A stretch of DNA of 23,568 nucleotides from Promethearchaeota archaeon (GTDB lineage Archaea; Asgardarchaeota; Lokiarchaeia; Sigynarchaeales; SOKP01), in the NCBI GenBank assembly GCA_019894875.1, contig JAGXNR010000040.1, positions 1-23,568 of the forward strand, in the 5' to 3' direction. Positions 1 to 7,526 of this stretch are shown piece after piece. Under the pieces are notes generated by a model that was not told the DNA's origin, did no database searches, and saw only the letters and a list, made by a program, of their open reading frames with translations. The position numbers were made by a program, and so were the translations under genes. Position 1 is the first letter of the stretch; each line of letters begins with the position of its first letter.

Positions 1-305
1 GTTTTGAACTAGGCTTAAAATTACTTAAGAGGGGTGGGGTGCTAATTCCTGTAGGGTTACCGGCTTTTAACGAAGGACAAATGCAGATAAGTTTACATAG
101 TTTAATAATAAAGGGTTTACAAATCGTTAGTTCTCTGGTGGGCAATGTAGAAGAAATGAGAGAGCTAGTCAATTTAGCAGCAGAGGGAAAAGTTAAAACT
201 CATATAGGTAGAGTTGCTAATCTTTCAGAGATAAATCAAGTTTTTGAAGAATTAGAAAAAGGCAAATTCGTAGGAAGGGCAATAATTGATAATTTTGAGA
301 AATAA
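1..305 (+). CDS. Zinc-type (MDR) alcohol dehydrogenase, C-terminal end, 5' truncated by the window
   Basis: Only the last ~100 residues are present. The frame is open from the first bases of the window and reads FELGLKLLKRGGVLIPVGLP from base 3, so the GTG at 39 is an internal Val codon and not a start. This glycine-rich stretch matches the late part of the Rossmann domain in medium-chain dehydrogenases, where the last strands before the return to the catalytic domain read like LxxGGxxxxVGLP. The tail ending in EELEKGKFVGRAIIDNFEK is the usual MDR ending (region that binds NAD(P)H, then a helix and a short strand). Such enzymes oxidise alcohols or polyols, including sorbitol or threonine, with NAD(P). 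The zinc ligands lie outside the window, so substrate cannot be assigned. The next gene is on the opposite strand. Confidence 0.8.
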   Translation, partial: FELGLKLLKRGGVLIPVGLPAFNEGQMQISLHSLIIKGLQIVSSLVGNVEEMRELVNLAAEGKVKTHIGRVANLSEINQVFEELEKGKFVGRAIIDNFEK

Positions 306-308
306 AAG

Positions 309-340
309 AGAAAAAAAAAAGTATTTGGATTTTAAAAAAA
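309..340 (-). terminator. Oligo-T transcription terminator after the first twin gene
   Basis: On the minus strand, just past the stop of the 77-residue gene, there are a T7 tract (334-340) and a T10 tract (311-320) with no strong hairpin. Archaeal RNA polymerase stops at such U-rich tracts, so this fits an intrinsic archaeal terminator. It also lies in the gap after the upstream plus-strand dehydrogenase, where the tract is A-rich and would not act. Confidence 0.5.
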
Positions 341-341
341 T

Positions 342-575
342 CTATAATGCTTTTAAGCCTTTGTCCATTTCTTCAAGCATTTCCTTAGTAAATTGTCCAG
401 GATTCATTGATTCAGCATATTCTTGAATTTGGCGCAGTGAAAAGCCCATAGCCATTTGAGCTTGGGGACTTTCAATCATTGCTGCCATACCTGGAAGGCT
501 TTTTAGGAAGGCTTCAGAAACAGGATCTGCTAATAGATCCCCTAAGGTATTTTCGATAGAAAATTTATCTGGCAT
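342..575 (-). CDS. Small helical protein, twin A (77 aa), function unknown
   Basis: A 77-residue soluble protein without signal peptide or membrane segment. It is a close paralogue of the 75-residue protein encoded at 868-1095. Shared blocks are MPDKFS, TLGDLLADPVSE, SPQAQMAMG, SLRQIQEY and SMNPGQ. Predicted structure is a short helical bundle rich in Met and Leu. From memory, the pattern TLGDLLADP...PQxxMAxGMSLRQ resembles a small helical module attached to the C-terminus of some bacterial family-3 glycoside hydrolases and esterases; here it stands alone. That resemblance was not tested by search. The ATG start fits the twin alignment. The gene has its own promoter (see 606-653) and an oligo-T terminator. 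Function is unknown: a free-standing accessory or binding module is the best guess. Confidence 0.75.
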   Translation of the reverse strand: MPDKFSIENTLGDLLADPVSEAFLKSLPGMAAMIESPQAQMAMGFSLRQIQEYAESMNPGQFTKEMLEEMDKGLKAL

Positions 576-605
576 TTTTTTTTTACTCTTTTGTATTTAA
601 TTATT

Positions 606-653
606 TCAAAGTAGAACTTTGATGATAGTTTTTAATTCGTTAATAGATAAAAA
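606..653 (-). promoter_or_regulatory. Promoter of twin A with palindrome and conserved upstream box
   Basis: Reading away from the gene, a 17-bp palindrome (606-622, arms TCAAAGT and ACTTTGA around AGA) is followed by the 13-mer TTAATTCGTTAAT (632-644) and a TATA-like TTTTTATCT (645-653, minus sense). Archaeal TATA boxes sit about 26 bp before the start of transcription, which places the palindrome at or just after +1. The same arrangement at identical spacing precedes twin B. It may be a repressor operator or a 5'-leader hairpin. Confidence 0.55.
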
Positions 654-818
654 CCTTTTTTTAAATTTCGTTTTTTGAAAAAATATTGACATTATCAAGA
701 GATATTTATTTTAAAGAAAAAGATTGTAATAAGCCTAAATATTACATTTTTGATTTTATAGTAAATATTTATATGAAACTATTTTCATCTAATTAAATTT
801 TAAGTAAGATTTGCATGG

Positions 819-859
819 AAAAAAAAAATAAAAAAATTTTAGAAATAGTATTAAAAAAA
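819..859 (-). terminator. Oligo-T terminator after twin B
   Basis: In minus sense the bases after the stop of the 75-residue gene carry three T tracts of 7, 7 and 10 (853-859, 830-836, 819-828). This is the typical U-rich intrinsic terminator of archaea. It separates twin B from the promoter of twin A, so the twins are transcribed separately. Confidence 0.5.
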
Positions 860-867
860 TCTTTTTT

Positions 868-1095
868 TTACAGTGCCTTTAATCCAGCATCTAGCATATC
901 GAGTTGTTCCTTTGTCCATTGTCCAGGATTCATCGATTCAGAATATTCTTGAATCTGGCGTAATGACATTCCCATAGCCATTTGAGCTTGAGGACTGTCA
1001 ACAAGGGCTGCTAGATTTTCTCTAATGAATTTTTCAGAAACCGGATCTGCTAAAAGATCGCCTAATGTCATATCGACAGAAAATTTATCTGGCAT
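868..1095 (-). CDS. Small helical protein, twin B (75 aa), function unknown
   Basis: A 75-residue paralogue of the protein at 342-575. The two align end to end with a two-residue gap after the VSE block; most changes are conservative, for example AESMNPGQF against SESMNPGQW. There is no signal peptide, membrane segment or cysteine. Conserved Met-rich and Gln-rich segments (PQAQMAMGMSLRQIQEY) suggest a helical surface that binds something hydrophobic. The start at ATG is supported by the alignment with twin A and by equal promoter spacing. The gene has a separate promoter and T-tract terminator, so this is a tandem duplication of a complete transcription unit. Possible relation to the small helical module at the end of some glycoside hydrolases was recalled, not searched. 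Confidence 0.75.
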   Translation of the reverse strand: MPDKFSVDMTLGDLLADPVSEKFIRENLAALVDSPQAQMAMGMSLRQIQEYSESMNPGQWTKEQLDMLDAGLKAL

Positions 1096-1125
1096 TTTTT
1101 ATTTTCTCTTTATTATTTAAAATTA

Positions 1126-1174
1126 TTAAAGCAAGACTTTAATGATAGGATTTAATTCGTTAATTGATATAAAT
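1126..1174 (-). promoter_or_regulatory. Promoter of twin B with covarying palindrome
   Basis: The palindrome at 1125-1143 (arms ATTAAAG and CTTTAAT, 5-base centre) lies 31 bp from the start codon, exactly as in twin A. The upstream box TTAATTCGTTAAT recurs at 1152-1164, followed by the TATA-like ATTTATATCA (1165-1174, minus sense). Against twin A, one arm position changed from C to T and its partner from G to A, keeping the pair. An adjoining inner pair present in twin A is lost here. Confidence 0.55.
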
Positions 1175-1301
1175 TTTTTTTTAAATTAGTTTTAAAAAAA
1201 CACCATCATTTAAGTTCATCTCTGGTTTAATGTTGCTTAGATAATATGTAACTATTTTTATTTTAGATCTTAAAAACAATTATTATATAGTGAAAAAAAC
1301 A

Positions 1302-2552
1302 ATGAAAAAAGTGTCTAATAAAAGAGTCGAACTAATGGCACCCCTAAAGAATTTTAAATCTTTAAATGCCATCATTGGTAAAACAGATGCGGTTTATTTT
1401 GGTGTTGAAGCATTTAATATGAGGATGTATAGTGACAACTTTAAATTAGAGGAGCTAAACGATATAGTAAAAATATGTCATGATAATAATATTCAAGCAT
1501 ATCTAACAACAAATGTAGTAATCTATGAAAACGAATTTCATTTGTTGGAGCAAATCTTAGATAAAGCAGTAGAAGCAGAAATTGACGCTGTAATAATTCA
1601 TGATGTAGGGGCACTAAATTTAGCGAAAGAAAAGGGATTAAATTTTCATATCTCAACTCAAGCAAATATTTCCAATTCTCAAAGCGCATTGTTTTATGAA
1701 GCATTAGGTGCCCAAAGGTTAATACTTGCACGAGAGTTATCACTAGAACAAATCAAAGAAATCAAAAGTAAACTGAGGAATGCTGAAATTGAAACTTTTG
1801 TTCATGGTGCACAATGTACTTCAATCTCAGGTCGATGTTATTTTTCTGCTGAAGTTTGCCAATCTCAAGATTATTCCGCAAATAGAGGAAAATGCGTCCA
1901 ACCATGTCGGAGAAAATGGAGAGTCTACGATGATCAAAATAACGAGTTTCTTTATGACGGAGTTTTTTTTATCAATGCAAAAGATCTTTGTATGATTGAA
2001 CATATTCCAGAATTAATCGAAGCTGAAATAGATGCGTTTAAAATTGAAGGTCGTATGAGGGATCCAATCTATATAGAAGAAACAACGTCGTGTTATAAAG
2101 AAGCGATTGATGCTTATTACGAGAACAATTTTTCTCAAGAAAAAGTTAACGGATGGATTACACGCTTAAATAAAGTCTATAATCGCGGATTTTCTACGGG
2201 ATTTTATTTTGGATTGCCACGGGGGAGTGAAATACAAAGAGAAATTGACGGAAATATTTCGAATTACAAAAAAGTTGAAATTGGTAAAGTTTTAAATTAC
2301 TTCCCTGAAAAAAGAGCAGCAAAAATTCTTTTGACGTCAGGGAGTTTGAAATTAAAGGATGAGATTTATATCATTGGGACTCATACTGATACATATTTAA
2401 AGCAAGAAGTAAATTCTATTCAAATCAAGCAAAAGAAGAATCTAACTGAAACTCCATTCATCACATCAAAAAAAGAACGATTAGCAGTTGGAATCATAGT
2501 TGATAAAGTAGTAAAAAAAAATGATAAGGTATTCAAGTTAGAACAAATTTAA
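1302..2552 (+). CDS. Peptidase U32 family Fe-S protein (TrhP/RlhA-like RNA hydroxylation class)
   Basis: A soluble 416-residue protein of the U32 family. Despite the name, characterised members (TrhP/YegQ, RlhA, UbiU/UbiV) are Fe-S proteins that use prephenate or O2-independent chemistry to hydroxylate tRNA, rRNA or ubiquinone. The N-terminal part is a TIM-barrel (VELMAPLKN, DAVYFGVEAFNMR, STQANISNS, LARELSLEQI). The signature FVHGAQC...GRCYFS...NRGKCVQPCRRKW supplies the four cluster cysteines at about residues 172, 179, 198 and 202, with an additional Cys at about 186. KIEGRMR near 250 is a further family motif. The C-terminal third is the small beta domain. A GTG at 1290 is in frame, but ATG 1302 is better because family members begin close to the VELMAP strand. 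RNA target (tRNA wobble uridine being the commonest) is inferred. Confidence 0.85.
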   Translation: MKKVSNKRVELMAPLKNFKSLNAIIGKTDAVYFGVEAFNMRMYSDNFKLEELNDIVKICHDNNIQAYLTTNVVIYENEFHLLEQILDKAVEAEIDAVIIHDVGALNLAKEKGLNFHISTQANISNSQSALFYEALGAQRLILARELSLEQIKEIKSKLRNAEIETFVHGAQCTSISGRCYFSAEVCQSQDYSANRGKCVQPCRRKWRVYDDQNNEFLYDGVFFINAKDLCMIEHIPELIEAEIDAFKIEGRMRDPIYIEETTSCYKEAIDAYYENNFSQEKVNGWITRLNKVYNRGFSTGFYFGLPRGSEIQREIDGNISNYKKVEIGKVLNYFPEKRAAKILLTSGSLKLKDEIYIIGTHTDTYLKQEVNSIQIKQKKNLTETPFITSKKERLAVGIIVDKVVKKNDKVFKLEQI

Positions 2553-2611
2553 CATTTAACGGGCTAGAATTCACTTAACAAAATAATAGAAATTTAACAA
2601 AAACGAGATTT

Positions 2612-2619
2612 AAAAAAAA
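2612..2619 (-). terminator. T8 terminator after fae-hps
   Basis: In minus sense a run of eight T follows the fae-hps stop codon after five bases, without a hairpin, in keeping with archaeal U-tract termination. Confidence 0.45.
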
Positions 2620-2624
2620 TTAGG

Positions 2625-3920
2625 TTAGTCCCATTTAGGACCGCCACCATTTTCAACTGAACTGTCATCGTCTTCTGAATGTATACGCTTCAAATCAATA
2701 TCTTGATACCCAGGGAGCACATTAAGTATTCTTCTCGTGGCAAATTCGACATCTTTTGCAGATGCAATAAATCGGCCTACAATCAAAATATCTGCTCCTT
2801 GTTCTAAAGCATATGATGCAGTTCTTGGCTCAATACCTCCAGCAACGGCAACCAATACTCTATCTTTTCCTGAAGCTTTCTTTTGGGATTTATATAATTC
2901 TTTTATCTTCGGAATCAAACCCCAACGGGCTTTTTGAGCGGCATCATGCGAAATTTCTCCTGCAGCTGATTGTTCAACATCTATTGCTCTGTGTAGTATC
3001 ACGACATCAGGAGTTTGCTTTAGGGAACTTAACTTCTCAATAGGATTTTGGACTTCCATTGTATCAACAAAAGCATGAATACCCATTCTTTGGGCTTCTA
3101 AGATAAATTTATCAAGTGAGGCAGTCGCAGCTAAGCCACTTGCTACGACAGCGTCAGCAGTTGCATCGAAAGCAAAATCTACTTCTAGCTTGCCAACATC
3201 CAATGTTTTCAAGTCAGCAACGATGAATTTTTCCTTAGCGACCTCCCGAATCTGTTTAATCGATTCTACACCATATTTCTTAAGAAAAGGTGTTCCAATT
3301 TCTAAGATTATTCGGTCACTCTTTGGTAATTGTTGGACAACTTTTATTTGTTTTTCCAAAGCGGGATGATCTAATGCTACTTGAATGTAAGGTGGACGCC
3401 ACAATCTTGGAACCCTTATTCCTGCAACTGGATGTTTTGCTCTATCTTTATCATAAAAGATCTTCTCAATTGGAGGATATGACTTTAAAGCTCTTTGGAT
3501 TGCTAATTTTGTAGCCCCATAATTATATTGATAGATCTTTCGATAATCTTTGGCTGCAGGATGAATAAATACACTTACGATTAGTAGCCATTCATCTACC
3601 TTATTTAAAGGAATCAAGCCTTCTTCGACAGCATCTGCGATTCCTTTTGCTACTGCTGCTTGTGCGGGACCGAAAATTTTATTAGCATCTTCCATATCTG
3701 ATATTGTTACTTTAGGTACGATTAAACTAATTGGTTTAGATAGAAGATTAGGTCGTATTGCTGCAAGCAATGCTCCATGGCCCTTTGAAGGAGTACTAAG
3801 CGCATTAGCAAATGAAATTCCAACAGGTCCATCTTTTGAACCAATTATTAAATCAATATGAGCTAGGTTGTCACCCTCTCCTATCAGTGCTTCTCCGATA
3901 AAATAATCACTTTTAGCCAT
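2625..3920 (-). CDS. fae-hps: Bifunctional formaldehyde-activating enzyme / 3-hexulose-6-phosphate synthase
   Basis: A 431-residue fusion. Residues ~1-165 are Fae: GEALIGEGDNLAHIDLIIG carries the conserved catalytic-region His21, followed by PNLLSKP, KVTI, FGPAQAAVAKGIADAV and VFIHPAAKDYRKIYQYNYGAT. Fae condenses formaldehyde with tetrahydromethanopterin to methylene-H4MPT. Residues ~170-431 are Hps of the OMP-decarboxylase superfamily: VALDHPALEKQ, EIGTPFLKKYG and the metal/catalytic VADLKTLDVG, ending with a phosphate-binding VAGGI and GADILIVGR. Hps interconverts formaldehyde plus ribulose-5-phosphate and hexulose-6-phosphate. In archaea lacking a classical oxidative pentose phosphate route it usually runs toward ribulose-5-phosphate, and the fused Fae captures the released formaldehyde. 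Start ATG gives a full-length Fae. A final ~15-residue acidic/Gly-rich tail (EDDDSSVENGGGPKWD) is a lineage addition. The gene is monocistronic. Confidence 0.95.
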   Translation of the reverse strand: MAKSDYFIGEALIGEGDNLAHIDLIIGSKDGPVGISFANALSTPSKGHGALLAAIRPNLLSKPISLIVPKVTISDMEDANKIFGPAQAAVAKGIADAVEEGLIPLNKVDEWLLIVSVFIHPAAKDYRKIYQYNYGATKLAIQRALKSYPPIEKIFYDKDRAKHPVAGIRVPRLWRPPYIQVALDHPALEKQIKVVQQLPKSDRIILEIGTPFLKKYGVESIKQIREVAKEKFIVADLKTLDVGKLEVDFAFDATADAVVASGLAATASLDKFILEAQRMGIHAFVDTMEVQNPIEKLSSLKQTPDVVILHRAIDVEQSAAGEISHDAAQKARWGLIPKIKELYKSQKKASGKDRVLVAVAGGIEPRTASYALEQGADILIVGRFIASAKDVEFATRRILNVLPGYQDIDLKRIHSEDDDSSVENGGGPKWD

Positions 3921-3977
3921 ACAAATTTCCTTTTTAGGTTATTATATTATTCTTTTATAATTTTGTAGAAATTAATT

Positions 3978-4031
3978 ATTTATAATAGTGTATTTTTGAG
4001 ATAACACTACAATTATCTAGATTTATCTAGA
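3978..4031 (-). promoter_or_regulatory. fae-hps upstream region: TATA box and a pair of TTATCTAGA repeats
   Basis: A TATA-like TTATAAATA (minus sense, near 3978-3987) lies about 60 bp before the fae-hps ATG. Further upstream, TTATCTAGA occurs twice (4013-4021 and 4023-4031), 10 bp apart, each containing the palindrome TCTAGA. Helical phasing and the position behind the TATA box would suit an activator site; this is inference. The rest of 3921-4156 shows no gene. Confidence 0.35.
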
Positions 4032-4156
4032 GTTAATAAAATTATTGATTGAATTATTACTCAGATATCTTTGAATGGGTATGTGTTAAAAATAACTGAA
4101 ATAAATTGATTTAGACATTTTAATTTGGAGATAATAGAGAGTGAAAGAGTGTTTTC

Positions 4157-5284
4157 TTATTTTTGTATCTCCATTATTAAATCGCGTATGCGATTAAGCC
4201 CAGAAGTAAGGTAATCTTGGGGTAATCCATAACTAATCCGAAAAAATTTATCCATACCGAAATGGTCACCGGGCACAATAAAGACACTTTTCTCCTTACG
4301 TAAACGCTCCGCAAATTCAGTGGAATTAATATTGAAAAGATATCGAACGAATGCGATTGCGGCTGCTTGAGGTGGTACAACACTAAATGTATTTTCATGG
4401 TCATCCATCCATTTTTCTAAGATTGGATAACCGTTTCGTATATAATTACGAGCACGCTGTATAATGCGCGGTCTCACTTCTGGTGAGAGAGCAATAGCAG
4501 CAAGTTTATTAGATAGCATCGTAGCACTTATTGTTGTGTATTCATGTCGAGCCCAAATATCCTCTATCATATTAACAGGAGCAACTGCCCAGCCAATTCG
4601 AAGTCCGGGTAAGCCATATGCTTTACTCATACTGCCTACAGCAATTACTTTTTCATAAAGTCCATAGAAAGAAGGTGTTTGCTGTTCAGTTAAACGCTCA
4701 GCACCACTATAAACCTCATCAGCTAAAATCCACGCCCCCGAATCTTCCGCTATACCAATGATTGAACCCATTTCCTTTTTAGTTAGAATATACCCCGTTG
4801 GATTATTTGGATTACAGACTGCAATCAACTTGGTTTTTTTAGAAACAACATTATTTAACTCATCTAAATCTGGTGCCCATTTATTTTTTTCAAGCAGATG
4901 GAATGTTTTTAATTTAAAATTGTGGTTCTTAGCAATACCCCAGATTTGCATATAATTAGGCAGCATGATGGCGAGTTCATCTCCTTTATTAAGCAGTGTA
5001 AGCGTTGCGTTATAATTTGCTTCAATAGCCCCTCCAGTAACAAGAACATTATCTTCTTTGGCATCCACATATAACGCAGCGATATTTTTCCTTAATTCTG
5101 GGATACCGTTCACATGGGGATAATTTAGATCTGTAGTAAGTAATTGGTTAATATGATTAGGATCATCAGATAGCAATTCACTGAGCGTAATTGGGTGAAC
5201 TCCGCTTTCGGATAAGTTGAATTCGACATCTTGTTCATATTTAGACATCCATCTTTCCATAAGAAAAGGTTGAAATTGTGACAT
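4157..5284 (-). CDS. PLP-dependent class I/II aminotransferase
   Basis: A 375-residue fold-type I aminotransferase. Visible landmarks: the N-terminal FLMERWMSKYE...NLSESGV segment; YPHVNGIPELR (~55-65); VTGGAIEAN (~82-90) for cofactor phosphate contacts; NPNNPTG (158-164); LADEVYSG with Asp189 that pairs with the pyridine nitrogen; SMSKAYGLPGLRIGW with the Schiff-base Lys221; and FFRISYG with the carboxylate-binding Arg349. The subgroup beginning with (P)FLMERWxSxxE...NLSESGV includes capreomycidine-synthase-like (VioD-like) enzymes, but most members act in unknown amino acid metabolism, so substrate is left open. ATG start. It is divergent from the small gene at 5491 and not evidently in an operon. 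Confidence 0.9.
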   Translation of the reverse strand: MSQFQPFLMERWMSKYEQDVEFNLSESGVHPITLSELLSDDPNHINQLLTTDLNYPHVNGIPELRKNIAALYVDAKEDNVLVTGGAIEANYNATLTLLNKGDELAIMLPNYMQIWGIAKNHNFKLKTFHLLEKNKWAPDLDELNNVVSKKTKLIAVCNPNNPTGYILTKKEMGSIIGIAEDSGAWILADEVYSGAERLTEQQTPSFYGLYEKVIAVGSMSKAYGLPGLRIGWAVAPVNMIEDIWARHEYTTISATMLSNKLAAIALSPEVRPRIIQRARNYIRNGYPILEKWMDDHENTFSVVPPQAAAIAFVRYLFNINSTEFAERLRKEKSVFIVPGDHFGMDKFFRISYGLPQDYLTSGLNRIRDLIMEIQK

Positions 5285-5490
5285 TTTGCTATTATTTTTT
5301 ATTTTGAACTAATATATGAATTATATTTTAAATGATTCATTCATAAGTGTTTTCTTTTAAGGTTTTAAAGATAAATGTAAACTCAATGTTAGAGCAATTT
5401 TAAATCAAAAGTCGCAAATTATATATACCAAAATTGACATTTATATCAAAGAAAAAAATAAAATATTAAGATAGAAGGGGTGAAAAATAA

Positions 5491-5790
5491 TTGACATACA
5501 CGATTGCGGAGGGTAAATTCCCAAAAAACCCGAAATATGGCAACGTCTTAGAAGTTTGTAGAAAGGATTTCAGAAAGATTAAAGATGTAGAAGAAAATAA
5601 TATGGATGAATTCTTTTATACCCGAAATGTGCCATTTACTCAAACAGCTATTGACCCAAAGATAATAAATGCCCAGAAAGAAAATATTGAAAGTATAAGG
5701 GAACTAATTAAAGAAGGTAGAGAAGATGTAGCGTTTTCTTTATTTTTTAGAACATTTCCAACGTGTCTACCTCACAGATCGAACCGGTAA
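5491..5790 (+). CDS. Hypothetical protein (99 aa), C-terminus possibly frameshifted
   Basis: Not recognised. The TTG start is preceded immediately by a stop and by a good ribosome site AGGGGTGA (5476-5483), so the start is well supported. The predicted protein is soluble and charged, with a helical segment INAQKENIESIRELIKEG (~60-77). The last residues (FFRTFPTCLPHRSNR) look unlike a normal ending. If one T is removed from the T6 run at about 5744-5751, the frame continues as FLEHFQRVYLTDRTGKKTGA and stops at 5804-5806, giving ~104 residues with better protein character. Hence either a sequence error, a recent mutation, or recoding. The single Cys at ~23 gives no motif. It converges with the next gene on the minus strand. 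Confidence 0.55.
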   Translation: MTYTIAEGKFPKNPKYGNVLEVCRKDFRKIKDVEENNMDEFFYTRNVPFTQTAIDPKIINAQKENIESIRELIKEGREDVAFSLFFRTFPTCLPHRSNR

Positions 5791-5820
5791 AAAAACCGGA
5801 GCCTAACTAAGTTAAGTTAG
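5783..5820. terminator. Two small hairpins between convergent genes
   Basis: CCGGT-AAAAAA-ACCGG spans about 5784-5799 and CTAACT-AAGTTA-AGTTAG about 5802-5819. They lie between the 3' ends of the plus-strand small gene and the minus-strand repair gene, so they may end or protect both transcripts. There is no long T tract, so strength is uncertain. Confidence 0.35.
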
Positions 5821-6123
5821 CTAAATTAATTCACTTGATTTGGGTTTCCAGAGATATTTCTCCAGATTAATTTTAAAATTATCTAAAAATGTAATATCTT
5901 CTAATTCCAGTAGGTTTTTCTGATATTGCCTATCTTCAATTGATTTCATTGATAAAGAACCATTTGAGCTTATTACACGATGCCAAGGGAGGTGATATTT
6001 CTTACTCGATGAGTGTAAAATCCATGAAACTTGTCGTGCGGCTCTGGGATTTCCCGCTAATCTAGCTATAAACCCATAGGTTAGGACTTTTCCTTGTGGG
6101 ATACTTCTAATAATATCAATCAC
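5821..6123 (-). CDS. Alkyltransferase-like (ATL) DNA-repair protein, MGMT fold without active-site Cys
   Basis: About 100 residues with the DNA-binding C-terminal fold of O6-alkylguanine transferases: IPQGKVLTYGFIARLAGNP, RQVSWILHSSS and LPWHRVISSNG. In true MGMT the motif is PCHRV; here Trp replaces the acceptor Cys, the hallmark of ATL proteins, which bind O6-alkylguanine, flip it and flag it for nucleotide excision repair. Homology continues upstream of the GTG at 6123 (reading PTEFTQSV before IDIIRS), with no ATG, GTG or TTG in frame before a stop. An ATT at 6145-6147 sits seven bases after a GGTG ribosome site; alternatively removing one T after ATG GTG CCT (6149-6160) gives MVPKIPTEFTQSV. 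It follows the radical-SAM gene closely and is probably cotranscribed. Confidence 0.85.
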   Translation of the reverse strand: MIDIIRSIPQGKVLTYGFIARLAGNPRAARQVSWILHSSSKKYHLPWHRVISSNGSLSMKSIEDRQYQKNLLELEDITFLDNFKINLEKYLWKPKSSELI

Positions 6124-6182
6124 ACTTTGAGTAAATTCAGTAGGAATTTTAAGGCACCATTTAATTTTGTTTTTAAGAATTG

Positions 6183-7526
6183 TTATTTTCTATTAAATTT
6201 TCTTTCGATTTCCTTAGCGGTATGATAGAGATTTTCTAGCTTTACTCTGTTCAGTTGGGTTGTTTCAAAAATTAAGTGTTCACAATCGTATTTCGCGAAA
6301 TTATTTTCTATTATATTGATTTTAAATTGCTCTTTTTCATCCCATAAGCGAGATCCCGGGTAAGGTGTTGCTACGAAATAGTTCAATGTATCATTTTCAT
6401 CTAAAGGTAAATTACTAATATAATTTATCGTTTCTTGAAAGGTTTCTTCAGTTTCACCAGGCAAGCCTAATACGAAATATGCTTGGATTGGAATTTTGTA
6501 TCTTTTTAAATGTTTTATTCCATCTTTTACTTTTTCTGGTTCTTGAAATTTAAAATTTTTGCTTAAAACATCAATACTAGCAGATTCTATGCCTGTTGCT
6601 ATAAGCATACAACCAGCAGATTTAAGTAAGCGTGCGTCTTCATCTGTTATGGTATCCACACGAATTTCACAACCCCATGGAATATCTATATTATGTTCAA
6701 TGAACATATTACAAAACTCTCTAAAGAAAGTACTATTTATGTTGATATTGTCATAAAAATTAATGTATTTATAGGTTTGCAACGCTTGAATTGCTCTTAT
6801 CTCTGATAATATTGAAGAAATACTTCTGATTTTTGTTTTTTTGAATAGTTTTTGCCTTGAGCAAAATGAGCATTGATTAGGGCACCCTCTATTAACTATT
6901 ACATTAGCAATAGTGTAATAAAAATAATCTTGAGCTAATTTGTAACGAGGGGGTAAAGGTAAATTTTCTAGATCAATTTCATAAGTACCAAGATTTACAT
7001 TTAACTTCCCTCTTGAATCATGAAAGGCTAACCCCTTAATCATTTTTAACTTTTCTTCATTTTTCTTTAAAATTTTGTTGTTTTGTTTTTGAGATATTAA
7101 GATTTTAACTAGCTCAAGCAGAGAATTTTCAGCTTCTCCAATACAAATGAAATCGATTAGATTTTCTGATTTTTTATCATTTTCTAAGATTTCTTTATAC
7201 ATAAATGTGACATGTGGACCTCCTAAAATGATATAATTATTTCTGTTTTGTTTTTTAATAATCCTTGCGATATCAATAGCTAGATGGAATGTGTTGGTCA
7301 ATGACGTAATCCCAAAAATATTGTAATTTTTTGCCTTCTCCTTAATGACATCTTCTATTTCTAATTCTGTAAAATCTAAATACTGCTCTAGATCTAAGAT
7401 ATCAACAGAAATATTGTTATTATCTAAAATTGCTGTTAAATATAATATTCCCAAATTTGGCTCTCTAAAAAAAGTTCTCTGAACTTCTGGTGCTTTAGAA
7501 GTTTTAGGATTGATTAATAGGATCAT
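6183..7526 (-). CDS. B12-binding-domain radical SAM protein
   Basis: Starting from the ATG at 7526 ([10 protein letters not shown], the usual family beginning) the protein has ~447 residues. Residues 1-150 form a cobalamin-binding-type Rossmann domain ([39 protein letters not shown]), though the DxHxxG motif that ligates cobalt is absent. The radical SAM barrel follows with [14 protein letters not shown], giving the CxxxCxxC cluster ligands 215, 219 and 222, then [15 protein letters not shown] and [14 protein letters not shown]. This class includes methyltransferases and ring- or lipid-modifying enzymes; substrate is unknown. The start overlaps the upstream gene (stop 7504) by about 20 bases, implying translational coupling. 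Longer starts at 7538 and 7550 are also possible. Confidence 0.88.
   Translation of the reverse strand: MILLINPKTSKAPEVQRTFFREPNLGILYLTAILDNNNISVDILDLEQYLDFTELEIEDVIKEKAKNYNIFGITSLTNTFHLAIDIARIIKKQNRNNYIILGGPHVTFMYKEILENDKKSENLIDFICIGEAENSLLELVKILISQKQNNKILKKNEEKLKMIKGLAFHDSRGKLNVNLGTYEIDLENLPLPPRYKLAQDYFYYTIANVIVNRGCPNQCSFCSRQKLFKKTKIRSISSILSEIRAIQALQTYKYINFYDNININSTFFREFCNMFIEHNIDIPWGCEIRVDTITDEDARLLKSAGCMLIATGIESASIDVLSKNFKFQEPEKVKDGIKHLKRYKIPIQAYFVLGLPGETEETFQETINYISNLPLDENDTLNYFVATPYPGSRLWDEKEQFKINIIENNFAKYDCEHLIFETTQLNRVKLENLYHTAKEIERKFNRK

Noticed and set aside
1441..1743. Antisense 100-codon frame inside the U32 gene
   Set aside because: It is the shadow of a well-supported coding region, Leu-rich by complement, without start signals.
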